Source: an uncultured Eubacteriales bacterium (GTDB lineage Bacteria; Bacillota; Clostridia; Oscillospirales; CAG-272). From it: a stretch of 7,792 bases of DNA. Location of the stretch: positions 1-7,792 of the forward strand of contig CAJLXA010000060.1 in NCBI GenBank assembly GCA_905210485.1, read 5' to 3'. The number at the start of each line of letters is the position of its first letter. Within the stretch, counting starts at the first letter, position 1. Positions 1-5,983 of this stretch are shown one piece after another. The notes beneath the pieces are model-generated. The model was not told the DNA's origin and did not search any database. It saw nothing but the letters and a program-made list of their open reading frames with translations. The position numbers were made by a program, and so were the translations under genes.

Positions 1-471
1 CATGCCGACAAAAACGCCGCCGATCGGGCCGTTCCACGGAATATCGGAGATGGAAAGCGCGATAGACGCGCCGATCATCGCCGTGATTTCGGGGGAGCAA
101 TCGGGGTCGACCGACATAACGGTCAGCGTCAGCGCCACGTCATTGCGCAGATCCTTCGGAAAGAGGGGACGGATCGGACGGTCGATGACGCGGGACGTGA
201 GGATCGCTTTTTCGGACGGCTTGCCTTCGCGGCGGAGAAAACCGCCCGGAATTTTGCCGACAGCGTACATTTTTTCGTCGTAGTCGACAGACAGCGGCAA
301 AAAGTCGATGCCTTCGCGCGGCGCGGCGGAAGCCGTAGCGCAGGCGAGGACAACGGTATCGCCGTAATGAATCATGCAGGAGCCGTTGGCCAGTCCTGCC
401 ACTTTGCCGACTTCCACCGTCAGGGGACGGCCGGCAAAATCGTAGTGAAATACTTTGTAGTTTTCAAACAT
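1..471 (-). CDS. pnp: Polynucleotide phosphorylase, N-terminal part (3' end outside window)
   Basis: PNPase is a trimeric 3'-to-5' exoribonuclease that uses phosphate to degrade RNA in the cytoplasm and takes part in mRNA turnover. The 157 codons visible translate without interruption as MFENYKVFHYDF onward and cover most of the first RNase PH domain. Recognisable family motifs are HYGDTVVL (35-42), FLPLSVDY (57-64), the G-G-F-x-R-R-E-G segment (76-83), SEKAILTSRVIDRPIRPLFP (86-105) and the G-P-I-G segment (148-151). The second RNase PH core with the catalytic residues and the KH and S1 RNA-binding domains would lie beyond the left edge. The start is fixed by GGAGG at 479-483, with 7 bases between it and the ATG. 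It lies downstream of rpsO on the same strand, the conserved rpsO-pnp order. A terminator and a long hairpin in between suggest that expression is controlled separately. I am very sure of the family. Confidence 0.97.
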   Translation of the reverse strand, partial: MFENYKVFHYDFAGRPLTVEVGKVAGLANGSCMIHYGDTVVLACATASAAPREGIDFLPLSVDYDEKMYAVGKIPGGFLRREGKPSEKAILTSRVIDRPIRPLFPKDLRNDVALTLTVMSVDPDCSPEITAMIGASIALSISDIPWNGPIGGVFVGM

Positions 472-493
472 ATTTATTCCTCCGTTATTTACG

Positions 494-560
494 CATGAGG
501 ACGTAGCACTTAACGGTAAAGGTGATATTCACCGTCACGGTTAACTGCTAAGTTCTCATG
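494..560 (-). promoter_or_regulatory. Long imperfect RNA hairpin in the pnp leader
   Basis: Read on the minus strand, this 67-nt segment folds back on itself. CATGAG pairs with CTCATG, TAGCA with TGCTA, TTAAC with GTTAA, GT with AC and GGTG with CACC around an AATAT loop. Only single mismatches and one small internal loop interrupt it, so about 26 base pairs can form. It ends about 10 nt before the pnp Shine-Dalgarno and is not followed by a T-tract, so it is not a terminator. In E. coli a leader hairpin at this position is cut by RNase III, and PNPase then represses its own mRNA. A similar role here is inferred from position and shape only. Confidence 0.7.
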
Positions 561-608
561 TCGTTCTTTACATAATAATAATGAAATGCGGCTTGTCCGC
601 GAATACCG

Positions 609-652
609 AAAAAATTGAGTAGCAAAGCGCAACGACCGGCACCTTGCTACTC
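609..652 (-). terminator. Rho-independent terminator after rpsO
   Basis: On the minus strand, GAGTAGCAA pairs with TTGCTACTC. The stem continues through GGTGC/GCGCT (two G-T wobbles) to give 14 bp with an 8-nt loop (617-652), followed by AATTTTTTC (616-609). It should end most rpsO transcripts about 85 nt after the stop codon. Readthrough would feed pnp. Confidence 0.85.
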
Positions 653-679
653 TCTTTTTCTGTTTTCGTGTTCTGGTCG

Positions 680-706
680 GGCCGACGGGATCGGCGCCGC
701 GCGGCC
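680..706 (-). other. GC-rich hairpin in the rpsO 3' UTR
   Basis: GGCCG (680-684) pairs with CGGCC (702-706) around an interior containing the palindrome CGGCGCCG. It lies between the rpsO stop codon and the terminator and has no T-tract. It may act as a 3' stability structure for the short rpsO mRNA, which is an inference. Confidence 0.4.
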
Positions 707-736
707 AAAGAGAGAAAACCGTTCCTTCGTAGGAAA

Positions 737-1000
737 TTACTTTCTGAGGCCGAGTTTCTTTACGATTTCGCGATATCTTTCGATGTCTTTCTTTGCAAGG
801 TAAGCAAGAAGATTCTTTCTGTGACCTACCATCTGCAGAAGACCTCTCTGCGAATGGAAGTCTTTCGGGTTCTTCTTCAGATGCTCGGTAAGGGTGTTGA
901 TGCGGCTGGTGAGAATGGCGACCTGTACTTCCGGCGAACCGGTGTCGTTCTCGTTGATTTTGTAGGTTTCGATGATTTGCTGTTTCAGTTCTTTTTCCAT
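737..1000 (-). CDS. rpsO: 30S ribosomal protein S15
   Basis: S15 is a primary 16S rRNA-binding protein of the small-subunit platform. The 87-residue product has the usual family length. It shows the invariant DTGSPEVQ (19-26), the helix ending TSRINTLTEHL (31-41), the DFHSQRGLL segment (47-55) and GHRKNLLAYL (59-68), with the basic C-terminus KKLGLRK. Q51 stands where many S15 proteins have arginine (HSRRGL), a minor variation. The start is supported by AAAGGTG (1017-1011), with 10 nt between AGGTG and the ATG. The gene has its own strong promoter and a leader of about 80 nt, and it ends before a terminator, so it is chiefly monocistronic. S15 often represses its own synthesis through the leader. 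Identification is certain. Confidence 0.98.
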   Translation of the reverse strand: MEKELKQQIIETYKINENDTGSPEVQVAILTSRINTLTEHLKKNPKDFHSQRGLLQMVGHRKNLLAYLAKKDIERYREIVKKLGLRK

Positions 1001-1035
1001 GGTAATTTTTCACCTTTCCATATTTTTGCCCCGTT

Positions 1036-1075
1036 CTCAGGCCGCGGTCGGTGATGTCCGCACCCCGTGAATGAG
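1036..1075 (-). promoter_or_regulatory. Structured rpsO leader, possible S15 autoregulatory element
   Basis: Between the promoter and the rpsO start, the RNA can close CTCA (1075-1072) with TGAG (1039-1036). Inside this, two mutually exclusive helices are possible: GGTG/CACC (1050-1053 with 1061-1064) and GCGG/CCGC (1044-1047 with 1058-1061). Alternative or junction-like folds in rpsO leaders are known S15 binding sites in several bacteria, with different architectures. The pairings are short, so this assignment is tentative. Confidence 0.35.
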
Positions 1076-1088
1076 GTCATACAGATGT

Positions 1089-1117
1089 ATTATAGCATAT
1101 TGTTTTCCCTTTGTAAA
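1089..1117 (-). promoter_or_regulatory. Sigma-A-type promoter of rpsO
   Basis: On the minus strand, TTTACA (1117-1112) is followed by a 17-nt spacer and a perfect TATAAT (1094-1089). Transcription would start near 1082, giving a leader of about 80 nt before the rpsO ATG. It is the best promoter match in the window. Confidence 0.88.
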
Positions 1118-1270
1118 TAGGAATTTCCCATTTTTATGAAAGTTTTTTCGACAATGCCCGGATACGGCATAGTTTTTTTCCGTTTGCGGAAAAGTGAGCC
1201 GCTTTTGCATAAATCACGCAGGCAGGGAGAAAAATAGCAGGGACAAAACATATGAAAAAAGGAGAAAACC

Positions 1271-2551
1271 ATGAAAAAGAAAATTACTGCCTCTCTTCTT
1301 TGCCTTGTACTGCTCGGTGCGGCATGCGCCGTTCCCGTTCTGGCGCTGCCGAAAGTCTCCACGGCCGTCGACTGCCTTTCTTCCGAAAGCACGCTTGTCA
1401 AAGCGGGCGTGTACGGAAACGACGTTTCCTTTTCCGCCGCGGATTTTGAAAAGGCGCTCGGCGTGAAGAGCGTGAAATACGTCACCTTTTCCACGCTCCC
1501 GGATCCGAAAGACGGCGTTCTCTGGCTTTCCAATCTGCGTATAAGCGAAGGACAAACGGTCAAGGCCTCCAATCTTGAACTTTTGCGTTTTTCTCCCGCC
1601 AGTGAGATTACGACCGAAGCGTCGTTCACGTTTCTGTGCGATGATTACGGCGGCGGCGCTCCTCTCCGTTGCGATATCCGCATGGCGGAAAGTCTCGGCC
1701 ATGCGCCCGTTGCCGTTGCGGACGGCGACGCTTCCCTGTCTGTCTACACGCAGAAAAGCATTTCGGTTTTCGGGAAGATGAAAGCCACCGATGAAGACGG
1801 CGATCCGCTGGAATTCCTCATTTGCTCCTATCCGAAAAACGGTACGCTGACCGTCCTTGACAAGACGACAGGCGAATTCCGTTATACGCCGTCGGCCGGA
1901 TACACGGGCAAAGATAAATTCACGTATGTTGCCCGCGATCAATACGGCAATTATTCCAAGACCGCCACCGTGAACATCGCGGTCGATAAGGCGAGCACCG
2001 TAGCGCTTGCGGATATGGAAAATCACAGCGCCGCTCTTGCCGCCACCATTCTGACGGCGAACGGCATCATGAGCCGGGAGAGCAACGGCGGCGTTCCCGT
2101 TTTCCTGCCGGATAAGAAGATCAGCCGCGCCGATTTTACGGTCATGGCGATGAAGATCGCCGGCGTTGCGCCGCTTTCGCTGTCCGCCACATCGTTTGAA
2201 GATAACGCCGATATTGACGCCGGCGCCATGCCGTACGTCGCCACAGCGCAGGCGCGCGGGTATATTCACGGCAGTCTCGGTAAAGACGGTCTTGTGTTCC
2301 GTCCGAACGACGCCGTTACGCGTGCCGAAGCGGCCATCATTCTCTGCAATATTTTCCGCATCGAAAACGGCGACAGCGTCATGACCTTCTCCCCTGACGC
2401 CGCGGTTCCCGTATGGGCGCGTCCCGCGCTCTCCGCACTCTCTGCGGCGGATATTATGGAAGTCGGCACGGGCGAAAAGGCCACGGCTCCCCTCACGCGC
2501 GGCGATGCGGCCGAAATTCTTTATAAACTGTCTGTCTATAATAAGCATTGA
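1271..2551 (+). CDS. Secreted SLH-domain protein with Ig/cadherin-like modules
   Basis: The 426-residue product begins with a clear Sec signal peptide: MKKK, a hydrophobic core at 6-24 and likely cleavage near A25. Residues 43-140 form a first beta-rich module. Residues 142-239 form a second, Ig/cadherin-like module of the Big_9/VCBS kind, with DEDGDPL (174-180), NGTLTV (190-195), FRYTPSAGYTG (203-213) and FTYVARDQYGN (217-227). Residues 244-423 hold three SLH-like repeats. The second is the clearest, with the segment FRPNDAVTRAEAA (343-355); the third (FSPD, then LTRGDAAEI) is weaker. SLH repeats normally anchor proteins to pyruvylated cell-wall polysaccharide, so this is probably a cell-surface protein; its ligand is unknown. 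GGAG at 1261-1264 sets the start. It is transcribed divergently from rpsO and ends in its own terminator. I found no convincing promoter in the upstream 150 bases. A lipobox reading at C19 is poor. Confidence 0.88.
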   Translation: MKKKITASLLCLVLLGAACAVPVLALPKVSTAVDCLSSESTLVKAGVYGNDVSFSAADFEKALGVKSVKYVTFSTLPDPKDGVLWLSNLRISEGQTVKASNLELLRFSPASEITTEASFTFLCDDYGGGAPLRCDIRMAESLGHAPVAVADGDASLSVYTQKSISVFGKMKATDEDGDPLEFLICSYPKNGTLTVLDKTTGEFRYTPSAGYTGKDKFTYVARDQYGNYSKTATVNIAVDKASTVALADMENHSAALAATILTANGIMSRESNGGVPVFLPDKKISRADFTVMAMKIAGVAPLSLSATSFEDNADIDAGAMPYVATAQARGYIHGSLGKDGLVFRPNDAVTRAEAAIILCNIFRIENGDSVMTFSPDAAVPVWARPALSALSAADIMEVGTGEKATAPLTRGDAAEILYKLSVYNKH

Positions 2552-2567
2552 TCCCGCAGAAAGGATT

Positions 2568-2605
2568 ACGGAAGCAAAACGCGCCGCGTTTTGCTTCCGT
2601 TTTTT
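2568..2605 (+). terminator. Strong terminator after the SLH-protein gene
   Basis: ACGGAAGCAAAACGCG (2568-2583) and CGCGTTTTGCTTCCGT (2585-2600) form a perfect 16-bp inverted repeat with one central base. The folded loop would open a few G-C pairs. It is followed by TTTTTT ending at 2605 and lies 16 nt after the stop codon. Confidence 0.93.
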
Positions 2606-2647
2606 CCGGGAAACGCCACTGCGTCGCAGATTTTCGGCAAAAAAATC

Positions 2648-2677
2648 ATTCTCCGATTCGGAGAATACGGTTTTTTT
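2648..2677 (+). terminator. Second hairpin with T-tract (tandem terminator or operator)
   Basis: ATTCTCCG (2648-2655) pairs perfectly with CGGAGAAT (2659-2666) across ATT, followed by ACGG and TTTTTTT (2671-2677). It could back up the terminator 43 nt upstream. Its core TCCGATTCGGA recurs 70 bp downstream across the expected hom transcription start, so it may instead be a protein-binding site. Confidence 0.5.
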
Positions 2678-2689
2678 ACAAAAATCAAC

Positions 2690-2718
2690 TTGCATTTTCC
2701 CACAACATATGGTAGAAT
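2690..2718 (+). promoter_or_regulatory. Probable sigma-A promoter of hom
   Basis: TTGCAT (2690-2695), a 17-nt spacer and TAGAAT (2713-2718) lie upstream of hom. Transcription would begin near 2725, leaving a leader of about 58 nt. The leader contains the palindrome TCCGATTCGGA at 2722-2732, essentially on the start point. Confidence 0.72.
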
Positions 2719-2782
2719 AAATCCGATTCGGACAGAATATCTCCGTTCGTCTTCAGCCATCGTGTTACAGAGGGAGAATAAA

Positions 2783-4000
2783 ATGATAAAAATTGCTCTT
2801 ATCGGATTCGGCGTTGTCGGTCAGGGAACCGCAACATTGCTTACGGAAAACAAAAATCAGATCGCGGAAAGACTTCATGAAGAAATTGAGATCAAATATA
2901 TTCTTGATCTCCGCGATATGCCCGAAAGTCCCTTTGCCGATCGGATTGTCCACGATTTCAAGACCATTCTTGCCGATCCGGAAGTGACCATCATCGCCGA
3001 GATGATCGGCGGTTCGCATCCGGCGTTCGACTATTCCATGCAGGCGCTTGAAGCCGGCAAACATGTCGTGACCTCCAATAAAGAAGTGGTGGCGAATTTC
3101 GGAGACAAACTTCTGAAGAAAGCGGCCGAAAAAGGCGTTTCGTATCTCTTTGAAGCGAGCGTCGGCGGCGGGATTCCGATTCTGCATCCGCTTGTCACCG
3201 ATCTCTCCGCCAACAGAATCCTGGAGATCAGCGGTATTCTGAACGGCACGACCAACTATATTCTGACCCGTATGCAAAAAGATAACGCCACGTTTGCGGA
3301 CGCCCTCCGCGAAGCGCAGAAAAAGGGCTACGCCGAGGCCAATCCCGCCGCCGACATCGAGGGGACGGACGCTTGCCGTAAAATTGTGATCCTTGCCGCG
3401 CTTGCTTCCGGCGTTTTGGTATCGCCGGACAGTGTTTACAAGGCCGGTATCGAAAATATCCGCAGAGAAGATGTGGCCGCTGCGGCAGGCATCGGCGCGA
3501 CGGTGAAACTGCTTGGGCGCTATCTGCACAGCGCCGCCAACGATACGTTTCTTATGGTATCGCCGTTTCTCATCCCGCGTGATTGCCCGATCGCCACGGT
3601 GGACGACGTGAATAACGGAATTCTTGTGGACGGTAATTTCGTCGGTAAAGTCATGTTCTATGGACGCGGAGCGGGGGCCGCCCCCACGGCCAGCGCCGTG
3701 GTGTCCGATATTCTCCGCATTGCGGAAGGAAACGATATGAAAATACCCGTTTTCACGCCCGCGGAGGAAGGCAGTATCACCGACATCGAAAACTTTATTG
3801 CTCCGCGGTATCTCGCTGTCAGCGACTGTGATATGACGGCCATTCATGTAATCTTCGGCGGGGATATCCGGGTGCTTTCCGAGGATAACGAGATCATCTT
3901 CATCACGCCGCCCGTCAGCGGACGCGAACTTTCCGCCGATATTGAACGTATTGCGGCCTGCGGCGGAAAACTTCTGTCCCAGATTCCTGTTTATCAATAA
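2783..4000 (+). CDS. hom: Homoserine dehydrogenase
   Basis: This enzyme reduces aspartate-4-semialdehyde to homoserine with NAD(P)H, the step feeding threonine and methionine synthesis. The 405 residues show the nucleotide-binding GFGVVGQG (8-15), VVTSNK with the conserved lysine K100, the EASVGGGIPI segment (124-133), NGTTNYI (154-160), GYAEANP (182-188) and D191-x-E-G-T-D-A-x-R-K200, with K200 matching the catalytic lysine. The start at 2783 has AGGGAG (2771-2776) in front. A longer in-frame reading from 2591 starts inside the preceding terminator and is rejected. The C-terminal ~65 residues begin RYLAV, like the ACT regulatory domain of family members, but lack its usual Pro-Gly-Val-Leu ligand motif and are short. 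Feedback inhibition may therefore be altered. A promoter in front and a terminator behind make it monocistronic; no thrB, thrC or aspartokinase adjoins. Confidence 0.96.
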   Translation: MIKIALIGFGVVGQGTATLLTENKNQIAERLHEEIEIKYILDLRDMPESPFADRIVHDFKTILADPEVTIIAEMIGGSHPAFDYSMQALEAGKHVVTSNKEVVANFGDKLLKKAAEKGVSYLFEASVGGGIPILHPLVTDLSANRILEISGILNGTTNYILTRMQKDNATFADALREAQKKGYAEANPAADIEGTDACRKIVILAALASGVLVSPDSVYKAGIENIRREDVAAAAGIGATVKLLGRYLHSAANDTFLMVSPFLIPRDCPIATVDDVNNGILVDGNFVGKVMFYGRGAGAAPTASAVVSDILRIAEGNDMKIPVFTPAEEGSITDIENFIAPRYLAVSDCDMTAIHVIFGGDIRVLSEDNEIIFITPPVSGRELSADIERIAACGGKLLSQIPVYQ

Positions 4001-4013
4001 GCATGATTCATAT

Positions 4014-4046
4014 AAAAAACGGCACGGGAAAATCCGTGCCGTTTTT
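4014..4046 (+). terminator. Terminator after hom
   Basis: ACGGCACGG (4019-4027) pairs with CCGTGCCGT (4034-4042) around GAAAAT, flanked by an A-run on the left and TTTTT (4042-4046) on the right. It lies 18 nt after the hom stop codon. Confidence 0.93.
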
Positions 4047-4089
4047 CTGTCGGATGCAGGGAAAACGAAAAGGAAGAAACGGAAATATC

Positions 4090-4112
4090 AATATGGTAAT
4101 AATTACCATATT
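4090..4112. promoter_or_regulatory. Perfect 11-1-11 inverted repeat, Fur/Zur-like box
   Basis: AATATGGTAAT (4090-4100), one central A, then ATTACCATATT (4102-4112) make a perfect 23-nt odd palindrome. The inner TGGTAAT-A-ATTACCA has the 7-1-7 layout of Fur-superfamily operators. It differs from the B. subtilis Zur core (TCGTAAT-N-ATTACGA) by one base per arm and from the Fur core (TGATAAT-N-ATTATCA) also by one base per arm. The regulator is inferred. No ORF follows directly. TATTAT at 4109-4114 could serve as a -10 element on the plus strand, but no good -35 precedes it. Confidence 0.5.
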
Positions 4113-4152
4113 ATGGAATAAAGCGATGGAAGGGGAATTCCGATTCCGTACG

Positions 4153-4166
4153 GAGGAGAATTCTCC
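4153..4166. repeat. Nested palindromes in the convergent intergenic region
   Basis: Around these bases lie GGAGAATTCTCC and, just upstream, TCCGTACGGA, both perfect palindromes. In addition GGGGAATTC (about 4133-4141) can pair with GAATTCTCC across them. Between the two terminators this makes a highly foldable segment. Its function is unknown. Confidence 0.4.
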
Positions 4167-4171
4167 GGGAT

Positions 4172-4203
4172 AAAAAGCGCAGGATTATATCCTGCGCTTT
4201 TTT
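4172..4203. terminator. Bidirectional terminator between convergent genes
   Basis: GCGCAGGA pairs with TCCTGCGC around TTATA. AAAAA precedes it and TTTTTT follows on the plus strand, so it reads as a terminator in both directions. On the minus strand it starts immediately at the stop codon of the membrane-protein gene. On the plus strand it would stop readthrough from hom or any transcript starting near 4120. Confidence 0.9.
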
Positions 4204-4834
4204 ATCCTTTGATAAGAGATATAAGATTGTCGAGAAGACGGATGAACTGCGGTAAAAACGTCAACGCTACGAAGATCAATACAAAAAACACGACGATGGT
4301 AACAACAACCCATTTCCAGCTTGTCCCTTCGGCGTCAAACCTGAGTTCCGCACCGATGCGTTTTTCTTCCGGCACATAAAATGCGGTGTTTTGATAGTCG
4401 ATGCGCCCTTTGCTTTGGAAAAGATAGCGGTCAGACGGCGCATCGGAAGAAGCGGTCTTCGGTTTTACGGCGGCAAGAGCGGCGCGCTCCTCGGCGGAGA
4501 CAAAACATACATATTTACGGACAACGAGCGCATGACGGAGCGAAAATCGCGCGAACGGGGTGTTCCCTTCGAGTTCGTCAAGCGTCAGAGCGGTTTTTCC
4601 GGACAATGCGCCGCGGGAGATCAGACGGCGAACGGTTTTTCCCGCCATATTTTTCTGAAATACCGAAATGATCGCGGCAAGAAATATACCGAATGTCAGA
4701 CCGAATATGATGACGGACAATGTGGTCGCAGTCTGCGAAAAGTTGAAATTGCGGTAGTTTTCGAGGGTGACATTGAAGTAGTTGTCGCGGATATACTCCC
4801 AACATTCTCTCAGCGTCTCCTTGAATTCCGACAT
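4202..4834 (-). CDS. Two-pass membrane protein of unknown function, downstream of parB
   Basis: I do not recognise the family. The 210-residue product has a short N-terminal amphipathic stretch (MSEFKETLRECWEYIRDNYF), a first membrane segment at about 36-58 and a basic loop (KNMAGKTVRRLISRG, 61-75). A soluble domain of about 100 residues includes LTLDELEG (83-90) and a basic stretch FARFSLRHALVVRKYVC (94-110). The second membrane segment is at about 175-194, before a short hydrophobic tail ending LIKG. The start is set by AAAGGAG about 10 nt upstream; a longer reading from 4936 would overlap parB by some 70 bases and is rejected. The gene begins 31 nt after the parB stop with no terminator or clear promoter between, so it is probably cotranscribed with parB. 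A link to chromosome segregation or sporulation is only contextual. It ends directly in a terminator. Confidence 0.8.
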   Translation of the reverse strand: MSEFKETLRECWEYIRDNYFNVTLENYRNFNFSQTATTLSVIIFGLTFGIFLAAIISVFQKNMAGKTVRRLISRGALSGKTALTLDELEGNTPFARFSLRHALVVRKYVCFVSAEERAALAAVKPKTASSDAPSDRYLFQSKGRIDYQNTAFYVPEEKRIGAELRFDAEGTSWKWVVVTIVVFFVLIFVALTFLPQFIRLLDNLISLIKG

Positions 4835-4865
4835 AACACAGAGACTCCTTTCACAATCGGCCGAA

Positions 4866-5756
4866 TCAGATTTCACCCATGAAGTCGTCCCCGCAAAGAG
4901 AACGGAGAAGCGCGTCGAGGTCGTCGTTATCTTCAAAATACAGGGTAACGGTTTTTTTGTTACGTGTTGCGGATATTTTCACTTTACGTCCCAGAGTACG
5001 CATCATGCGTCTTTCCAGTTCGGCGACATAATCAATTTTGACATTTTTGGCTTTATCGGCTTTTTCTTCCTGCGCGGCCGTACGGTTCATGCGCCGCGCC
5101 AGCTCTTCCGCGTCGCGCACGGACAGCCCTTTTGCCACGATCGTATCGGCAAGCGTTTTCATGTCCGCGGAATTGTTCAGGGACAGAATGGCGCGCGCAT
5201 GGCCGGCCGTCAGTTCGCGTTTGGCAACGCGGTCGAGAAGTTCTTCGGGCAGGTCGAGAAGACGGAGCGAATTGGCGATGGCGGAGCGGCTTTTACCGAT
5301 CTTCTCTGCCAGTTCTTCCTGCGTCATATTGTAATCGACCGAAAGCGAGCGGTATCCCATCGCTTCTTCAAGCGGATTCAGATCTTCACGCTGAACGTTT
5401 TCGATCATGGCGATCTGTGCGGCGTCTTTATCGTCTCCGGCAATGATGATGACCGGAATTTCGGTCAGTCCCGCGCGTTTGGCGGCGCGGTAACGGCGTT
5501 CGCCGGCGACAATCTGATAGCGGCCGATGCCGACTTCGCGGACGAGTATCGGTTGCAGAACGCCGTGTTGCATAATGGACGCGGCCAGTTGAGAAAGCGC
5601 GTTTTCGTCGAAGTTCTTACGCGGCTGATCGCCTTTCGGATCAATCTGCGAGAGCCGGAGCGTGGTGCGGCCGGATGCGTACGGCGCATCGGGCAACGTG
5701 TTTTCAAGAAAAATACTGTCGATGCCTCTTCCGAGGCCGGAACTTTTTTTAGCCAT
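4866..5756 (-). CDS. parB: Chromosome partitioning protein ParB (Spo0J family)
   Basis: ParB is a CTPase that loads at parS sites, closes into a clamp and spreads on DNA, helping ParA and SMC organise and segregate the origin region. The 296 residues carry the N-terminal ParA-contacting GLGRGIDSIF (7-16), then the CTP-binding fold with GVLQPI (65-70), GERRYRA (85-91) and ENVQRE-x-LNPLEEA (119-132). The helix-turn-helix parS reader is at about 144-168 (MTQEELAEKIGKSRSAIANS onward). A linker follows, and a C-terminal dimerisation domain at 242-296 includes a Gly-Arg-Lys-Val-Lys strand. Length is typical. The start at 5756 follows GGAAAGGA by a normal spacing and gives the family's usual MAKK-x-SGLGRG opening; an upstream TTG at 5798 would add 14 residues and is less likely. 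It lies on the same strand as parA but about 1.1 kb away, which is unusual. Confidence 0.96.
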   Translation of the reverse strand: MAKKSSGLGRGIDSIFLENTLPDAPYASGRTTLRLSQIDPKGDQPRKNFDENALSQLAASIMQHGVLQPILVREVGIGRYQIVAGERRYRAAKRAGLTEIPVIIIAGDDKDAAQIAMIENVQREDLNPLEEAMGYRSLSVDYNMTQEELAEKIGKSRSAIANSLRLLDLPEELLDRVAKRELTAGHARAILSLNNSADMKTLADTIVAKGLSVRDAEELARRMNRTAAQEEKADKAKNVKIDYVAELERRMMRTLGRKVKISATRNKKTVTLYFEDNDDLDALLRSLCGDDFMGEI

Positions 5757-5975
5757 GATCTTTTCCTTTCCGAAGCGGTAAATCCCGCTTTCAAACAAGA
5801 TAAATATAATGTAGATAAGCGTTTATGAATCAAAGCGCATACAATGCGCGGAAGTTATGCATTTTTGTCCACCGCCGATTTATATCCGTCGGACAGACAT
5901 GGGAGAAGCCGATAATAAGGGTTTATGCTATCCGCGCACAGGCGGGAAAGCGGGACGTAATAAAGGGGAACGGTC
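5757..5975. other. Region upstream of parB, no gene seen
   Basis: This AT-richer stretch should hold the parB promoter. On the minus strand, TTGATT (about 5830) followed 19 nt later by TATATT (about 5805) is a possible but imperfectly spaced pair. A short perfect hairpin, GCGCAT-ACA-ATGCGC, lies at 5835-5849. Short ORFs on both strands have no convincing ribosome binding site or recognisable content. Confidence 0.35.
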
Positions 5976-5983
5976 ATGACCGT
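5970..5983. repeat. 14-nt perfect palindrome over a candidate start codon
   Basis: ACGGTCATGACCGT is its own reverse complement. It could bind a dimeric regulator or hide the start codon of the small ORF in a weak hairpin. Either role is speculative. Confidence 0.35.

Noticed and set aside
1155..1169. TGCC...GGCA hairpin followed by a T-run upstream of the SLH-protein gene
   Set aside because: The stem is only 4 bp and there is no upstream plus-strand gene to terminate.
1214..2695. Long minus-strand ORF opposite the SLH-protein gene
   Set aside because: It is the antisense shadow of a gene with signal peptide, Ig-like and SLH motifs. Its product is Arg/Gly-rich without recognisable domains, and it crosses a strong terminator.
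2765..3997. 410-codon minus-strand ORF opposite hom
   Set aside because: It is antisense to a clear homoserine dehydrogenase. The product has no motifs and arises from codon bias.
5757..5798. N-terminal extension of ParB from a TTG codon
   Set aside because: The ATG at 5756 has a good ribosome binding site and gives the standard ParB N-terminus; the extra 14 residues match nothing in the family.
4782..5828. 348-codon plus-strand ORF opposite parB
   Set aside because: It is antisense to ParB. It is a Phe/Arg/Gly-rich shadow translation with no domain.
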